Made by a program: the position numbers and the translations under genes. 64,000 bases of DNA, from the IMG/VR virus record IMGVR_UViG_3300032322_001295, positions 23,878 through 87,877 of that record; one strand, 5' to 3'. Shown here piece by piece: positions 1 to 6,055 of the stretch (positions are counted from its first letter, which is position 1; every line of letters begins with the position of its first letter). Under the pieces are notes generated by a model. That model was not told the origin of the DNA, did no database searches, and saw only the letters and a program-made list of their open reading frames with translations. Origin of the DNA: a virus.

Positions 1-710
1 AGTTTTTCTACGTCAGCCGGCGCGTTCTCTAAGTTGTGTATATGCATCTTCTCGTTATGAGTTAGCATGATACATTCTGCGAGAACGTGCTTTTTTATTT
101 CATTATCTACAATATCATTGATTTGTTCAAACAGCTCTGTGTATAAAGCTTTTGATTCTGCCAATGCCAGTATAGGACTAAAGTTAATATGTACGTCATA
201 GCCTGCAGCATAAAAATCATTGATAGCCTTTATTCGGTCTACAATCTTTGATGTGTCTGGCTCAAGTATGTCGGATAGTGACTGAGGCATTAGAGAAAAT
301 CTAATCCTTATCTTTCTATTTGGATTATATTCTAGCAGCTTTTGATTGACATACTTTGTAGCAAATGTAGCCATAGAAATAGGATGCTCTACAAAGAAAT
401 CAAATATCTTCTGCCATTCATGATATTTCAAGTGCAAAGCAAAGTCTTCATTGCAAGAAATATCGTAGGTAGTGTACACTGGATGCGTCTGGTTAGGCTT
501 TTTAACTGGTGTAAATAAAGCATGCTTGTTAATGACATCTAGTATTTCATCTACGTTGGTAGCCACAGACAATCCTTCTGGCTTATTACGGCGCATGTAA
601 CAATAATGGCACTTATATAAACACCCATGAATAAAAGAAGGAGTAATGAAATCACTACTCCTTCCTGATGGTTTTATATCTAATGCTTTTCTAACTACTT
701 TTGTAATCAT
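1..710 (-). CDS. Spore photoproduct lyase-type radical SAM protein (3' part missing)
   Basis: The reading frame runs left off the window edge, so only about 236 N-terminal residues are visible. A TPSFIHGC stretch leads into C30-x3-C34-x2-C37, the 4Fe-4S cluster motif of radical SAM enzymes. The local context (GRSSDFITPS before it, YCYMRR after it) resembles the spore photoproduct lyase (SplB-like) family, which repairs UV-induced thymine dimers using S-adenosylmethionine. The start at 710 overlaps the stop of the upstream gene as ATGA, which indicates translational coupling. By family resemblance it may repair phage or host DNA; a different radical SAM role cannot be excluded because the C-terminus is absent. 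Confidence 0.75.
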   Translation of the reverse strand, partial: MITKVVRKALDIKPSGRSSDFITPSFIHGCLYKCHYCYMRRNKPEGLSVATNVDEILDVINKHALFTPVKKPNQTHPVYTTYDISCNEDFALHLKYHEWQKIFDFFVEHPISMATFATKYVNQKLLEYNPNRKIRIRFSLMPQSLSDILEPDTSKIVDRIKAINDFYAAGYDVHINFSPILALAESKALYTELFEQINDIVDNEIKKHVLAECIMLTHNEKMHIHNLENAPADVEK

Positions 711-1123
711 AGCTTTAGATTTTCTTTTACAATTTTGAATACTTCTTCTGTTTCTTCGTCAGCCCAAAATATAATTTCTTCTTCTTTATTGATATCCCAG
801 TTGTGTAGTTCAAATGACCTGTGCATTAGTTCATGAAAAATAAGTCTTACTGTTTCTACTGTATTATTACATCTACTAAGATTAATAAAAACAAAGAAAT
901 CATCACCATGCTCGTACTCAAAATTATCTTTTTCTGCTTCTGTTAAATGTACAGGAACATAGTTTGAAAAGCCTGCAATGTATGCCTGCTGTTTGTTGTT
1001 CTTGTGCATTACACACTCATCATATTTTAAACCGTGCATTTCTCTTTCACCATAGTAAGTAAAGATTTCACAAGGATCAAAGCTAAGAAGTAATGTATAG
1101 GTTTTGCGATTTATTTCTATCAT
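707..1123 (-). CDS. Small zincin-like metallopeptidase
   Basis: This 138-residue protein carries the zinc-binding motif HELMH at residues 97-101, followed by a Glu-rich helix (residues 114-126) that could supply the third ligand. The layout resembles minimal gluzincin or ImmA/IrrE-type peptidases. It has no signal peptide, so it should act in the cytoplasm. Its stop overlaps the start of the radical SAM gene. Substrate and pathway are unknown; a role in cleaving a host regulator is only a guess. The motif is clear and the family assignment is moderate. Confidence 0.65.
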   Translation of the reverse strand: MIEINRKTYTLLLSFDPCEIFTYYGEREMHGLKYDECVMHKNNKQQAYIAGFSNYVPVHLTEAEKDNFEYEHGDDFFVFINLSRCNNTVETVRLIFHELMHRSFELHNWDINKEEEIIFWADEETEEVFKIVKENLKL

Positions 1124-1124
1124 A

Positions 1125-1403
1125 CTAGTTGTGTTTAAAAGCTTTACACCAGTTTTTGTAGTTCATGTGTGTTTCGGGATGATCGATTGTATTGTAAAGC
1201 CAGTCGAGTATTCTTCCTGCTGGCTGCTTAGTATCTACATCATAACGTATGTCATCAAATCCAAAGTACATAACATCGCCAAAGCATGCTATTGTACCGA
1301 TTTCATTTGCTACCCACGATTCTAGAATCATGTCTTGCTTTTCGCAGAACGCATCCATATATGCTTCTACAATGGCTTTGTATTTAGTCTTTAAGTTGCT
1401 CAT
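1125..1403 (-). CDS. Unknown small protein, 92 residues
   Basis: No family is recognised. The protein is soluble, rich in aromatic residues and acidic (for example FGDVMYFGFDDIRYDVD), and has no membrane segment. It ends one base before the zincin start and its own start lies inside the last codons of the next upstream gene (20-base overlap), so it is part of a tightly packed leftward operon. Coding status is supported by the packing and by the absence of a better frame. Confidence 0.6.
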   Translation of the reverse strand: MSNLKTKYKAIVEAYMDAFCEKQDMILESWVANEIGTIACFGDVMYFGFDDIRYDVDTKQPAGRILDWLYNTIDHPETHMNYKNWCKAFKHN

Positions 1404-1569
1404 TGAGTTGTTTTATTACGTCTTTAAATCCAAATGGAAAACAAGTATGTTCCCAAAGATAGAAATCACATTGTTCGTCAGACCAGTCGGGCCTAAAATG
1501 TTTCACCCAATCTTTATATGAAGTTTTGTTTGCAATATCCATTGCCATTTCAATTGTTAGTTCTGTCAT
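1384..1569 (-). CDS. Unknown small protein, 61 residues
   Basis: A short soluble protein with several Trp and Phe residues (YKDWVKHFRPDWSDEQ). No family is recognised. It is the first gene after the tRNA and structured RNA stretch, and overlaps the next downstream gene by 20 bases. It may share a transcript with the tRNA located about 25 bases upstream. Confidence 0.55.
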   Translation of the reverse strand: MTELTIEMAMDIANKTSYKDWVKHFRPDWSDEQCDFYLWEHTCFPFGFKDVIKQLNEQLKD

Positions 1570-1594
1570 TGTGTTGTGTTTTATAGTTAAAAAG

Positions 1595-1688
1595 TAGTCC
1601 TGACAGGATTCGAACCTGTAACGTACATCTCATATCTTTGATGCAAGCACTTGATAATAGTTGCGTCTACCAATTCCGCCACAGGACT
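1595..1688 (-). tRNA. tRNA-Leu (anticodon uncertain)
   Basis: Read on the minus strand, AGTCCTG at the 5' end pairs with CAGGACT at the 3' end to give a 7-bp acceptor stem. The D arm GCGGAATTGGTAGACGC is typical of tRNA-Leu, and the T arm ACAGG-TTCGAAT-CCTGT is perfect. The 43-nt middle part includes a long variable arm (TGCATC paired with GATGTA), so it is a class II tRNA. The anticodon arm does not fold cleanly by eye: an ATCAAGT loop would give CAA (Leu) but its stem pairs poorly. No CCA is encoded. At 94 nt it is longer than usual. Confidence 0.8.
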
Positions 1689-1695
1689 ATTAAAA

Positions 1696-1789
1696 AAGAA
1701 CACACTTCTGGAGCTTCACCAGCCTTCTAGTATACATTGTACCTCTCAGTTAAGAGTCAGCACTGAGCTTTCTTACTTTGTGTGTTCTT
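1696..1789 (-). ncRNA. tRNA-like structured RNA, possibly a degenerate tRNA
   Basis: A perfect 10-bp inverted repeat (AAGAACACAC at 1696-1705, GTGTGTTCTT at 1780-1789) encloses further hairpins: CTCAGT/ACTGAG, and a CTGG-7nt-CCAG hairpin where a T arm would lie. The minus-strand stretch CTGACTCTTAACTGAGAGG resembles the anticodon arm of a tRNA-Lys with anticodon CTT, but the D loop is shortened and the T loop lacks TTCGA. It sits 7 bases upstream of the tRNA-Leu in the same orientation. It may be a decayed tRNA or a different small RNA. Confidence 0.45.
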
Positions 1790-1827
1790 AAAAATTGCTG
1801 TCTTTCCAGCTGTCAGGTTAGTTTTTT

Positions 1828-1950
1828 GTTCAGCGGCCTGCCTGTCTGGAACTCTACCAAAACCAAGTATCAATAAGTAAAAATGCGTTTTTAAATTATC
1901 CCCTGAACGCTAACAGTGGCAACATACGATTTGCAATACTTAGTAGTATT
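1828..1950 (-). ncRNA. Structured non-coding stretch
   Basis: The region from 1800 to 1971 has no gene. It holds a 9-nt stem with one mismatch (1828-1836 with 1900-1908) spanning about 80 nt, and a competing hairpin TTCCAG/CTGGAA (from 1804). A small perfect hairpin AATACT-TAGT-AGTATT lies at 1935-1950, and a near-palindrome GCTCAGCGCTAAGC at 1964-1977 overlaps the stop of the next gene. The spacing echoes the two neighbouring RNA elements, so a third tRNA-sized RNA is possible. Strand is assumed from the neighbours. Confidence 0.3.
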
Positions 1951-1971
1951 ATCTTCGTTCCATGCTCAGCG

Positions 1972-2175
1972 CTAAGCAGAGGGCTTGTAGGTTTCATTGT
2001 AGTAGGTTTCAGGTTCATTCTCCACATAAGGATGAAAAAACTTATATTGAAAAGCATCTATTATCTGCTGCTTTTCAAGTTCTAATGCTTGTTCAATTAA
2101 TGGTAAAATCCATCCATTATTTTCTAAAAGATTAGCTTCTTGTACTAACCATTCTACTGCTGTCTGTTTAGGCAT
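1972..2175 (-). CDS. Unknown small protein, 67 residues
   Basis: Soluble, Glu- and Gln-rich helical protein beginning MPKQTAVEWLVQEANLL. The pattern is common among phage-encoded small proteins of unknown role, and no domain is recognised. It ends at the structured RNA stretch and begins two bases after the stop of the next gene upstream. Confidence 0.55.
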   Translation of the reverse strand: MPKQTAVEWLVQEANLLENNGWILPLIEQALELEKQQIIDAFQYKFFHPYVENEPETYYNETYKPSA

Positions 2176-2177
2176 AA

Positions 2178-2462
2178 CTAATAGTTTGATTGTTCATCTA
2201 ATAATGCTTCCTGTAGCCATTCATCCATAGCCTCCCAGTCCATTCCAAATATTTCTTCTGTTTCTTGATCTGTCTTGTACTCTCCATCTACATAGAAGTC
2301 AAGAATCTCAAAGTATGCTTCTTCATCCGGTTCTTCTGGTACGCCTAAGCTATCGCGATAACCTTTACAAAATGGATGATATTGATAATCAAAACTAATT
2401 TTTCTTTCTACTCCGTTTACATCTTCTTTGTAGAATATTGCTTCCGATTTATAACTTTTCAT
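2178..2462 (-). CDS. Unknown acidic protein, 94 residues
   Basis: A very acidic soluble protein with many Tyr and Glu (for example VPEEPDEEAYFEILDFYVDG). No family is recognised. Its start overlaps the end of the upstream gene by 14 bases. Small acidic early phage proteins often inhibit host enzymes or mimic DNA, but nothing here shows that directly. Confidence 0.55.
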   Translation of the reverse strand: MKSYKSEAIFYKEDVNGVERKISFDYQYHPFCKGYRDSLGVPEEPDEEAYFEILDFYVDGEYKTDQETEEIFGMDWEAMDEWLQEALLDEQSNY

Positions 2463-2859
2463 TTTTCTGCATGTTTTGTCTGTTATAAGCTACATATGAT
2501 AGCTTTACACATTCTTCTGTGAACCAATCTATTTGTTCTTGTGGCATCTTGGATATCAAACCAAATACCGTTGTTGCAGCGGCTACGTTATTAAACGATA
2601 TGTCCTGCAAAATATCGATGTCTTGTTGTTTTGTTGCTTTTGCAAAGATGTTATCTAATAAATAAGTAGCACTTGTCTGCATGTTTTTGAACATCATTTT
2701 ATGCTCATGTTTTAATGTATCTACACCAATCTGTGCAATACAATATTTAACAGTGTTTAATGATGTAAGTAGCATATAGTAATGCTCTTTTCTTATTTGA
2801 TATTCTTCTTTTGTTAGCTCAACTTTTATTTTAACTCTTTTTGCAACTAACTTACTCAT
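2449..2859 (-). CDS. Unknown helical protein, 136 residues
   Basis: Mostly helical, Lys-rich N-terminus (MSKLVAKRVKIKVELTKEEY) and no membrane segment. No family is recognised. It overlaps both neighbours by 8-14 bases, as do most genes in this leftward cluster. Confidence 0.55.
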   Translation of the reverse strand: MSKLVAKRVKIKVELTKEEYQIRKEHYYMLLTSLNTVKYCIAQIGVDTLKHEHKMMFKNMQTSATYLLDNIFAKATKQQDIDILQDISFNNVAAATTVFGLISKMPQEQIDWFTEECVKLSYVAYNRQNMQKNEKL

Positions 2860-3121
2860 ACTTTAGATGTTTCTTTGCAATCCTACTCATCCAAGCTGTT
2901 AATCTATATTGCCCAACAAACTCTTCGCTATCTGTTATTTCAAATCTCACCACAAAATCTCCAGTAGATTCGTCAAGATAAATATCTTCAATAGTCACTC
3001 CAATGTTAGCGGATGACTCTTCCATATCACGCCGAAACGCCGATATATTGTTGATTAGAGACCTCTCGTCAAAATAAGCAGGTTTTAAAAGGCTTATTTC
3101 TACAGCTTTAATTTTTAGCAT
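2852..3121 (-). CDS. Unknown small protein, 89 residues
   Basis: Begins MLKIKAVEISLLKPAYFDER and shows a mixed alpha/beta pattern with several beta-type stretches near the C-terminus (TGDFVVRFEI, QYRLTAWM). No family is recognised. It shares one base with the upstream gene's stop and overlaps the downstream gene by 8 bases. Confidence 0.55.
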   Translation of the reverse strand: MLKIKAVEISLLKPAYFDERSLINNISAFRRDMEESSANIGVTIEDIYLDESTGDFVVRFEITDSEEFVGQYRLTAWMSRIAKKHLKYE

Positions 3122-3333
3122 TACTTTTCTTTTATTACTCTAACAATAGTTTTCTCTGCATAAATATTATTATCCCAATCGCATTCATTATCCGGCAATG
3201 ATGTTGTTAGTCCCGCAGAAGACATAGCGACATGTTTTTCTGCCCATTCTTTTGCTTCGTATAATGATTTAGGACCTACAAATGTGTATTCTACATTGAA
3301 AGTGTACCTAACTTTTACTTTGTATCTGTCCAT
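3121..3333 (-). CDS. Unknown small protein, 70 residues
   Basis: Small protein with alternating beta-type N-terminus (RYKVKVRYTFNVEYTF) followed by a helix (SLYEAKEWAEKHV) and a C-terminal strand. The plan is that of a compact alpha/beta fold with no known name. It overlaps the upstream gene by 19 bases. Confidence 0.55.
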   Translation of the reverse strand: MDRYKVKVRYTFNVEYTFVGPKSLYEAKEWAEKHVAMSSAGLTTSLPDNECDWDNNIYAEKTIVRVIKEK

Positions 3334-3854
3334 AGCTTTTTAAGATTGCTGATTGATTTGTTAAGACGCATTGGGTTTCTCCAGATTGATTCACATAAGA
3401 TAATGTAATCACTATTGTTTAAAGGGTTTACTAGGTAAACATCAGTTTGCTCTTCCAATATTTCATACTTGTATCGTTTAACTTCATACAATAATATTTC
3501 TCTTATTTCAGTGACATAATAAACCATAGAACCTATTTCAAAGTATTGCTCGTTGTTTTCCGACAAAACCTTGTTAAGATTATCAAGTAACTTACTTATG
3601 CCTTTTTTGGTGCCACACTCGTATAAAATATCATCTTTAGAAAACAGATGTTCTTGGCCGGAAGAAATCATTATTTTATTGGTATCAAAAGTATCTGTAT
3701 AAGTGTAAGATATAAGAAAGCTTTCAAAGAGAGTAGTTGTTTCGCTTTTATTGCTTTTACTCACTTTCTTATTCTTACCATTGGCAATGACAAGCTTTTG
3801 TTTAGAGCTTGTTGAATCTTTTACGCAATAGACACTACCCTTTTTGACGTTCAT
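3315..3854 (-). CDS. Unknown protein, 179 residues
   Basis: A Lys- and Ser-rich soluble protein with a low-complexity NGKNKKVSKSNKSE stretch near residues 25-38, then a mixed alpha/beta region. No family is recognised and no catalytic motif is visible. It overlaps the gene on each side, which supports its being translated from the same leftward message. Confidence 0.55.
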   Translation of the reverse strand: MNVKKGSVYCVKDSTSSKQKLVIANGKNKKVSKSNKSETTTLFESFLISYTYTDTFDTNKIMISSGQEHLFSKDDILYECGTKKGISKLLDNLNKVLSENNEQYFEIGSMVYYVTEIREILLYEVKRYKYEILEEQTDVYLVNPLNNSDYIILCESIWRNPMRLNKSISNLKKLWTDTK

Positions 3855-4068
3855 TTTCTAAGAATTCTTTTGTGTATTGCTCTACTTTATCGTAAGCAAA
3901 ATCAATATCCATTCTTACTTTTTCTTTATGAAGTTCTATAACTTTATCCGCATCATCGCTTATCAAACCTATTAAAGTTTGCAATCCGCGCATTTTACCT
4001 TCAAGATAAGTTATTGTTTCTTTCCAAGTTTGTAGCGTCTTGTGGTTTTCCATCTGGCTTTTGCTCAT
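3835..4068 (-). CDS. Unknown coiled-coil protein, 77 residues
   Basis: Helical, charged protein with heptad-like spacing (WKETITYLEGKMRGLQTLIG). No family is recognised. It overlaps the gene upstream by 68 bases with the start at 4068; the second Met at 4053 would reduce that to 53 bases. Long overlaps like this are rare elsewhere in this block. Confidence 0.5.
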   Translation of the reverse strand: MSKSQMENHKTLQTWKETITYLEGKMRGLQTLIGLISDDADKVIELHKEKVRMDIDFAYDKVEQYTKEFLENERQKG

Positions 4069-4450
4069 AATATTCTTCTATAAAATGTAAAAAGTTTTTA
4101 ACAAACCATTCTTTGTGTTCTTCGGGAAACTCAACGAAATCAGCAGATCCATAAACTGTGTTGTTTGCTCGTAACATATACCAACAAGCCATATAATCAC
4201 GGCCGTCTTTTGGTTTGTATGTCATGACTTCAAAGTAACCTTTGTCAAATGTAAAAGACTGTGACCACATCTCTACTTCATTGATTACACAATTTGGAGT
4301 ATCATGGCGCATAATATTAAATGAGCTTATCTCCCAGGCTTCATCTGTTACAGCTTCGTAACCAACAAGCTTAACATAGTACATAAAGTCGATAAAGTCA
4401 TCGACAGTTTTCTCCGATTCAATGTATTTTTTTAAGTTAATATATTGCAT
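4001..4450 (-). CDS. Unknown protein, 149 residues
   Basis: The ATG at 4450 (MQYINLKKYIESE) is preferred because it lies 11 bases beyond the upstream gene's stop; an in-frame start at 4510 would bury 20 residues in that gene. The protein is aromatic and acidic (VDDFIDFMYYVKLVGYEAV, EEHKEWFVKNFLHFIEEYYE). No family is recognised. Confidence 0.5.
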   Translation of the reverse strand: MQYINLKKYIESEKTVDDFIDFMYYVKLVGYEAVTDEAWEISSFNIMRHDTPNCVINEVEMWSQSFTFDKGYFEVMTYKPKDGRDYMACWYMLRANNTVYGSADFVEFPEEHKEWFVKNFLHFIEEYYEQKPDGKPQDATNLERNNNLS

Positions 4451-4461
4451 TAAACATTGTA

Positions 4462-4737
4462 TTAAACATCTGAAAACAAGTCTTTTTCTTTTGGCTTGAA
4501 TACAGGCCAAGGATACTCCTTACCATTTTTTACCCAACAGATAACATCTTTGAGATCATACACTTCATAGCCTTTATCAAAAAACATGTCAAGCAGACAT
4601 TCGTTGTCATTTATTTCGTAAGCTCTTAGTAATCTGCCACATTTGGGTTTACCTGTGCCATGACATTTGACTTTCAGATAAACCCCTGTGGCTTTAGCTA
4701 TTTTATAACATTTATCTCTATATTGACGTAAGTTCAT
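4462..4737 (-). CDS. Unknown protein, 91 residues
   Basis: Starts at 4737 (MNLRQYRDKCYKIAK) rather than five codons earlier. The first half is basic with Cys residues (KVKCHGTGKPKCGRLL), which might bind metal or nucleic acid; the second half is acidic. It is the first gene behind the candidate promoter at 4787-4794 and so probably heads the leftward unit down to the tRNA. Confidence 0.5.
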   Translation of the reverse strand: MNLRQYRDKCYKIAKATGVYLKVKCHGTGKPKCGRLLRAYEINDNECLLDMFFDKGYEVYDLKDVICWVKNGKEYPWPVFKPKEKDLFSDV

Positions 4738-4786
4738 CCTACAAAAATACAATACAAAAAGATCAATACATAGAACACTAATACGG

Positions 4787-4794
4787 CAAATATA
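4787..4794 (-). promoter_or_regulatory. Candidate Bacteroidota -7 promoter element
   Basis: On the minus strand this reads TATATTTG, an exact match to the TAnnTTTG -7 consensus of Bacteroidota. It lies in the 95-base gap between the RadC gene stop and the gene starting at 4737, about 50 bases upstream of that start. A clear -33 TTG at the right distance is not seen, so this may be a weak or activator-dependent promoter. Confidence 0.4.
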
Positions 4795-4832
4795 ATTAAT
4801 CTTTTATACATTTTTTGTACATTTTAAGATGT

Positions 4833-5453
4833 TTATATGATACTATTGTCAACAAAAGAATAATACCCATCAATAGTAATAATCAAATGTTCTAGTAGTT
4901 TTAAATCAAGTAATAAAGCTGCGTCTTTTATCTTTCTTGTAAGCGTAATATCGTCTTGTGATGGATTCATACTACCACTAGGATGATTGTGCGCAATGAT
5001 AAAACTAGACACACGATTGTGTTCTAGTATTTTCTTGAACAATATCTTTGTGTCAACAACTGTTGCAGATACACCACCTTTAGAAATTTGTATTGGCTTG
5101 CAAATAGCGACATTATTTCTAGTCAATGGTAAGAAATAAAACTCTTCATGATTTAATAGGCCCATAAACTTAAAATACTGATAGCAATCTTGACTTCTAG
5201 TTATCTGAGCGTTATTTATGTCGGCCGGTACAATATTCTTTGCTATGTGAAGCTTTCTGGCGCCAGTTTTACTCATGCCAATCTTTATATAATCTTCTTC
5301 AGATGCAATCAAAGCGACATACTCATTGGAAAAATGGCCATATAGTTTTTCAGTATCCTTGACGCCGATAAGCTCTTGGATAAGTTCTTTATTTGGCTTT
5401 TTGTAGTCTGCTTCGCTTTCTCTGAATATCATAACTCCTGTGAAATCTTCCAA
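4833..5453 (-). CDS. radC: RadC-family JAB/MPN domain protein
   Basis: The C-terminal half has the JAMM metal-binding signature of RadC proteins: H155-N-H157-P-S-G, then P-S-Q-D-D at 164-168, with a candidate upstream Glu at 103-104. The N-terminal 90 residues do not look like the helix-hairpin-helix region of cellular RadC, so this is a phage or plasmid-type variant. RadC was named for DNA repair, but its biochemical role is unsettled; JAB folds in other families are isopeptidases. It lies directly downstream of an unknown protein and a ParB-family protein, overlapping the former by 25 bases. Confidence 0.85.
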   Translation of the reverse strand: MEDFTGVMIFRESEADYKKPNKELIQELIGVKDTEKLYGHFSNEYVALIASEEDYIKIGMSKTGARKLHIAKNIVPADINNAQITRSQDCYQYFKFMGLLNHEEFYFLPLTRNNVAICKPIQISKGGVSATVVDTKILFKKILEHNRVSSFIIAHNHPSGSMNPSQDDITLTRKIKDAALLLDLKLLEHLIITIDGYYSFVDNSII

Positions 5454-6055
5454 AATGATAATGCTTTTTCCTCTGTTGACTCTTTTAATCTTTCAACAGC
5501 GTTAATGTAAAGATAATGAGGAGAATTGACAAATTCACCAGTTTTCATGTTCAAATAACAGATATGCTCATCAAGTGTATCAAAAGTAGCCTCATCATGA
5601 ACCAACTCTACGTATGGTTTGGTCCTGATATGATTGTCGCTGATAATCTCACCGGAAAAGCATTTGTTAAGTACATACCGATTAAAATTTCTGCTATCTT
5701 TTTTGCTGTACGCAAACACGTTTACTCCATCAGTAACACTGGCAAACTTAGATGCCATGTCCTGCACGTTAGTAATTGGTGCGCTCATTACAATACTGCC
5801 ACCTCTAACAACTGCTATGTAAACAGGAGTTGCTATTGATGTGTGATGTACATAATGAAGATACCAATCCCTGGGATCTGTATGCTGCGTAATGTAGTTC
5901 TCGAAATCCCTGATATTCTTTTCGAATAGTTGATTGAGAAACAAGTTTTGCTGAAATACTGACAAGCCGTCAAAAGAAACAGCTGGGCCGCCGTATACAA
6001 CGACAGCCACAGCAATATTTCTGTTTTGAAACTTGTTAAAAGGAAATGTTTCCAT
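5429..6055 (-). CDS. Unknown protein between ParB and RadC
   Basis: A 208-residue soluble protein with several beta-type stretches (RNIAVAVVVYGG, YIAVVRGGSIVMS) and a helical C-terminus. No family is recognised with confidence. Its stop codon region shares a base with the ParB-family gene's end and it overlaps RadC by 25 bases, so the three are cotranslated. A ParB, middle protein and JAB order is reminiscent of PRTRC cassettes on plasmids, where the middle protein is E2-like; I cannot see an E2 catalytic Cys motif here. Confidence 0.6.
   Translation of the reverse strand: METFPFNKFQNRNIAVAVVVYGGPAVSFDGLSVFQQNLFLNQLFEKNIRDFENYITQHTDPRDWYLHYVHHTSIATPVYIAVVRGGSIVMSAPITNVQDMASKFASVTDGVNVFAYSKKDSRNFNRYVLNKCFSGEIISDNHIRTKPYVELVHDEATFDTLDEHICYLNMKTGEFVNSPHYLYINAVERLKESTEEKALSFWKISQEL

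Noticed and set aside
1104-1521. Plus-strand open frames in the left block
   Set aside because: They lie opposite well-packed minus-strand genes, lack plausible starts and have low-complexity or hydrophobic translations typical of shadow frames.
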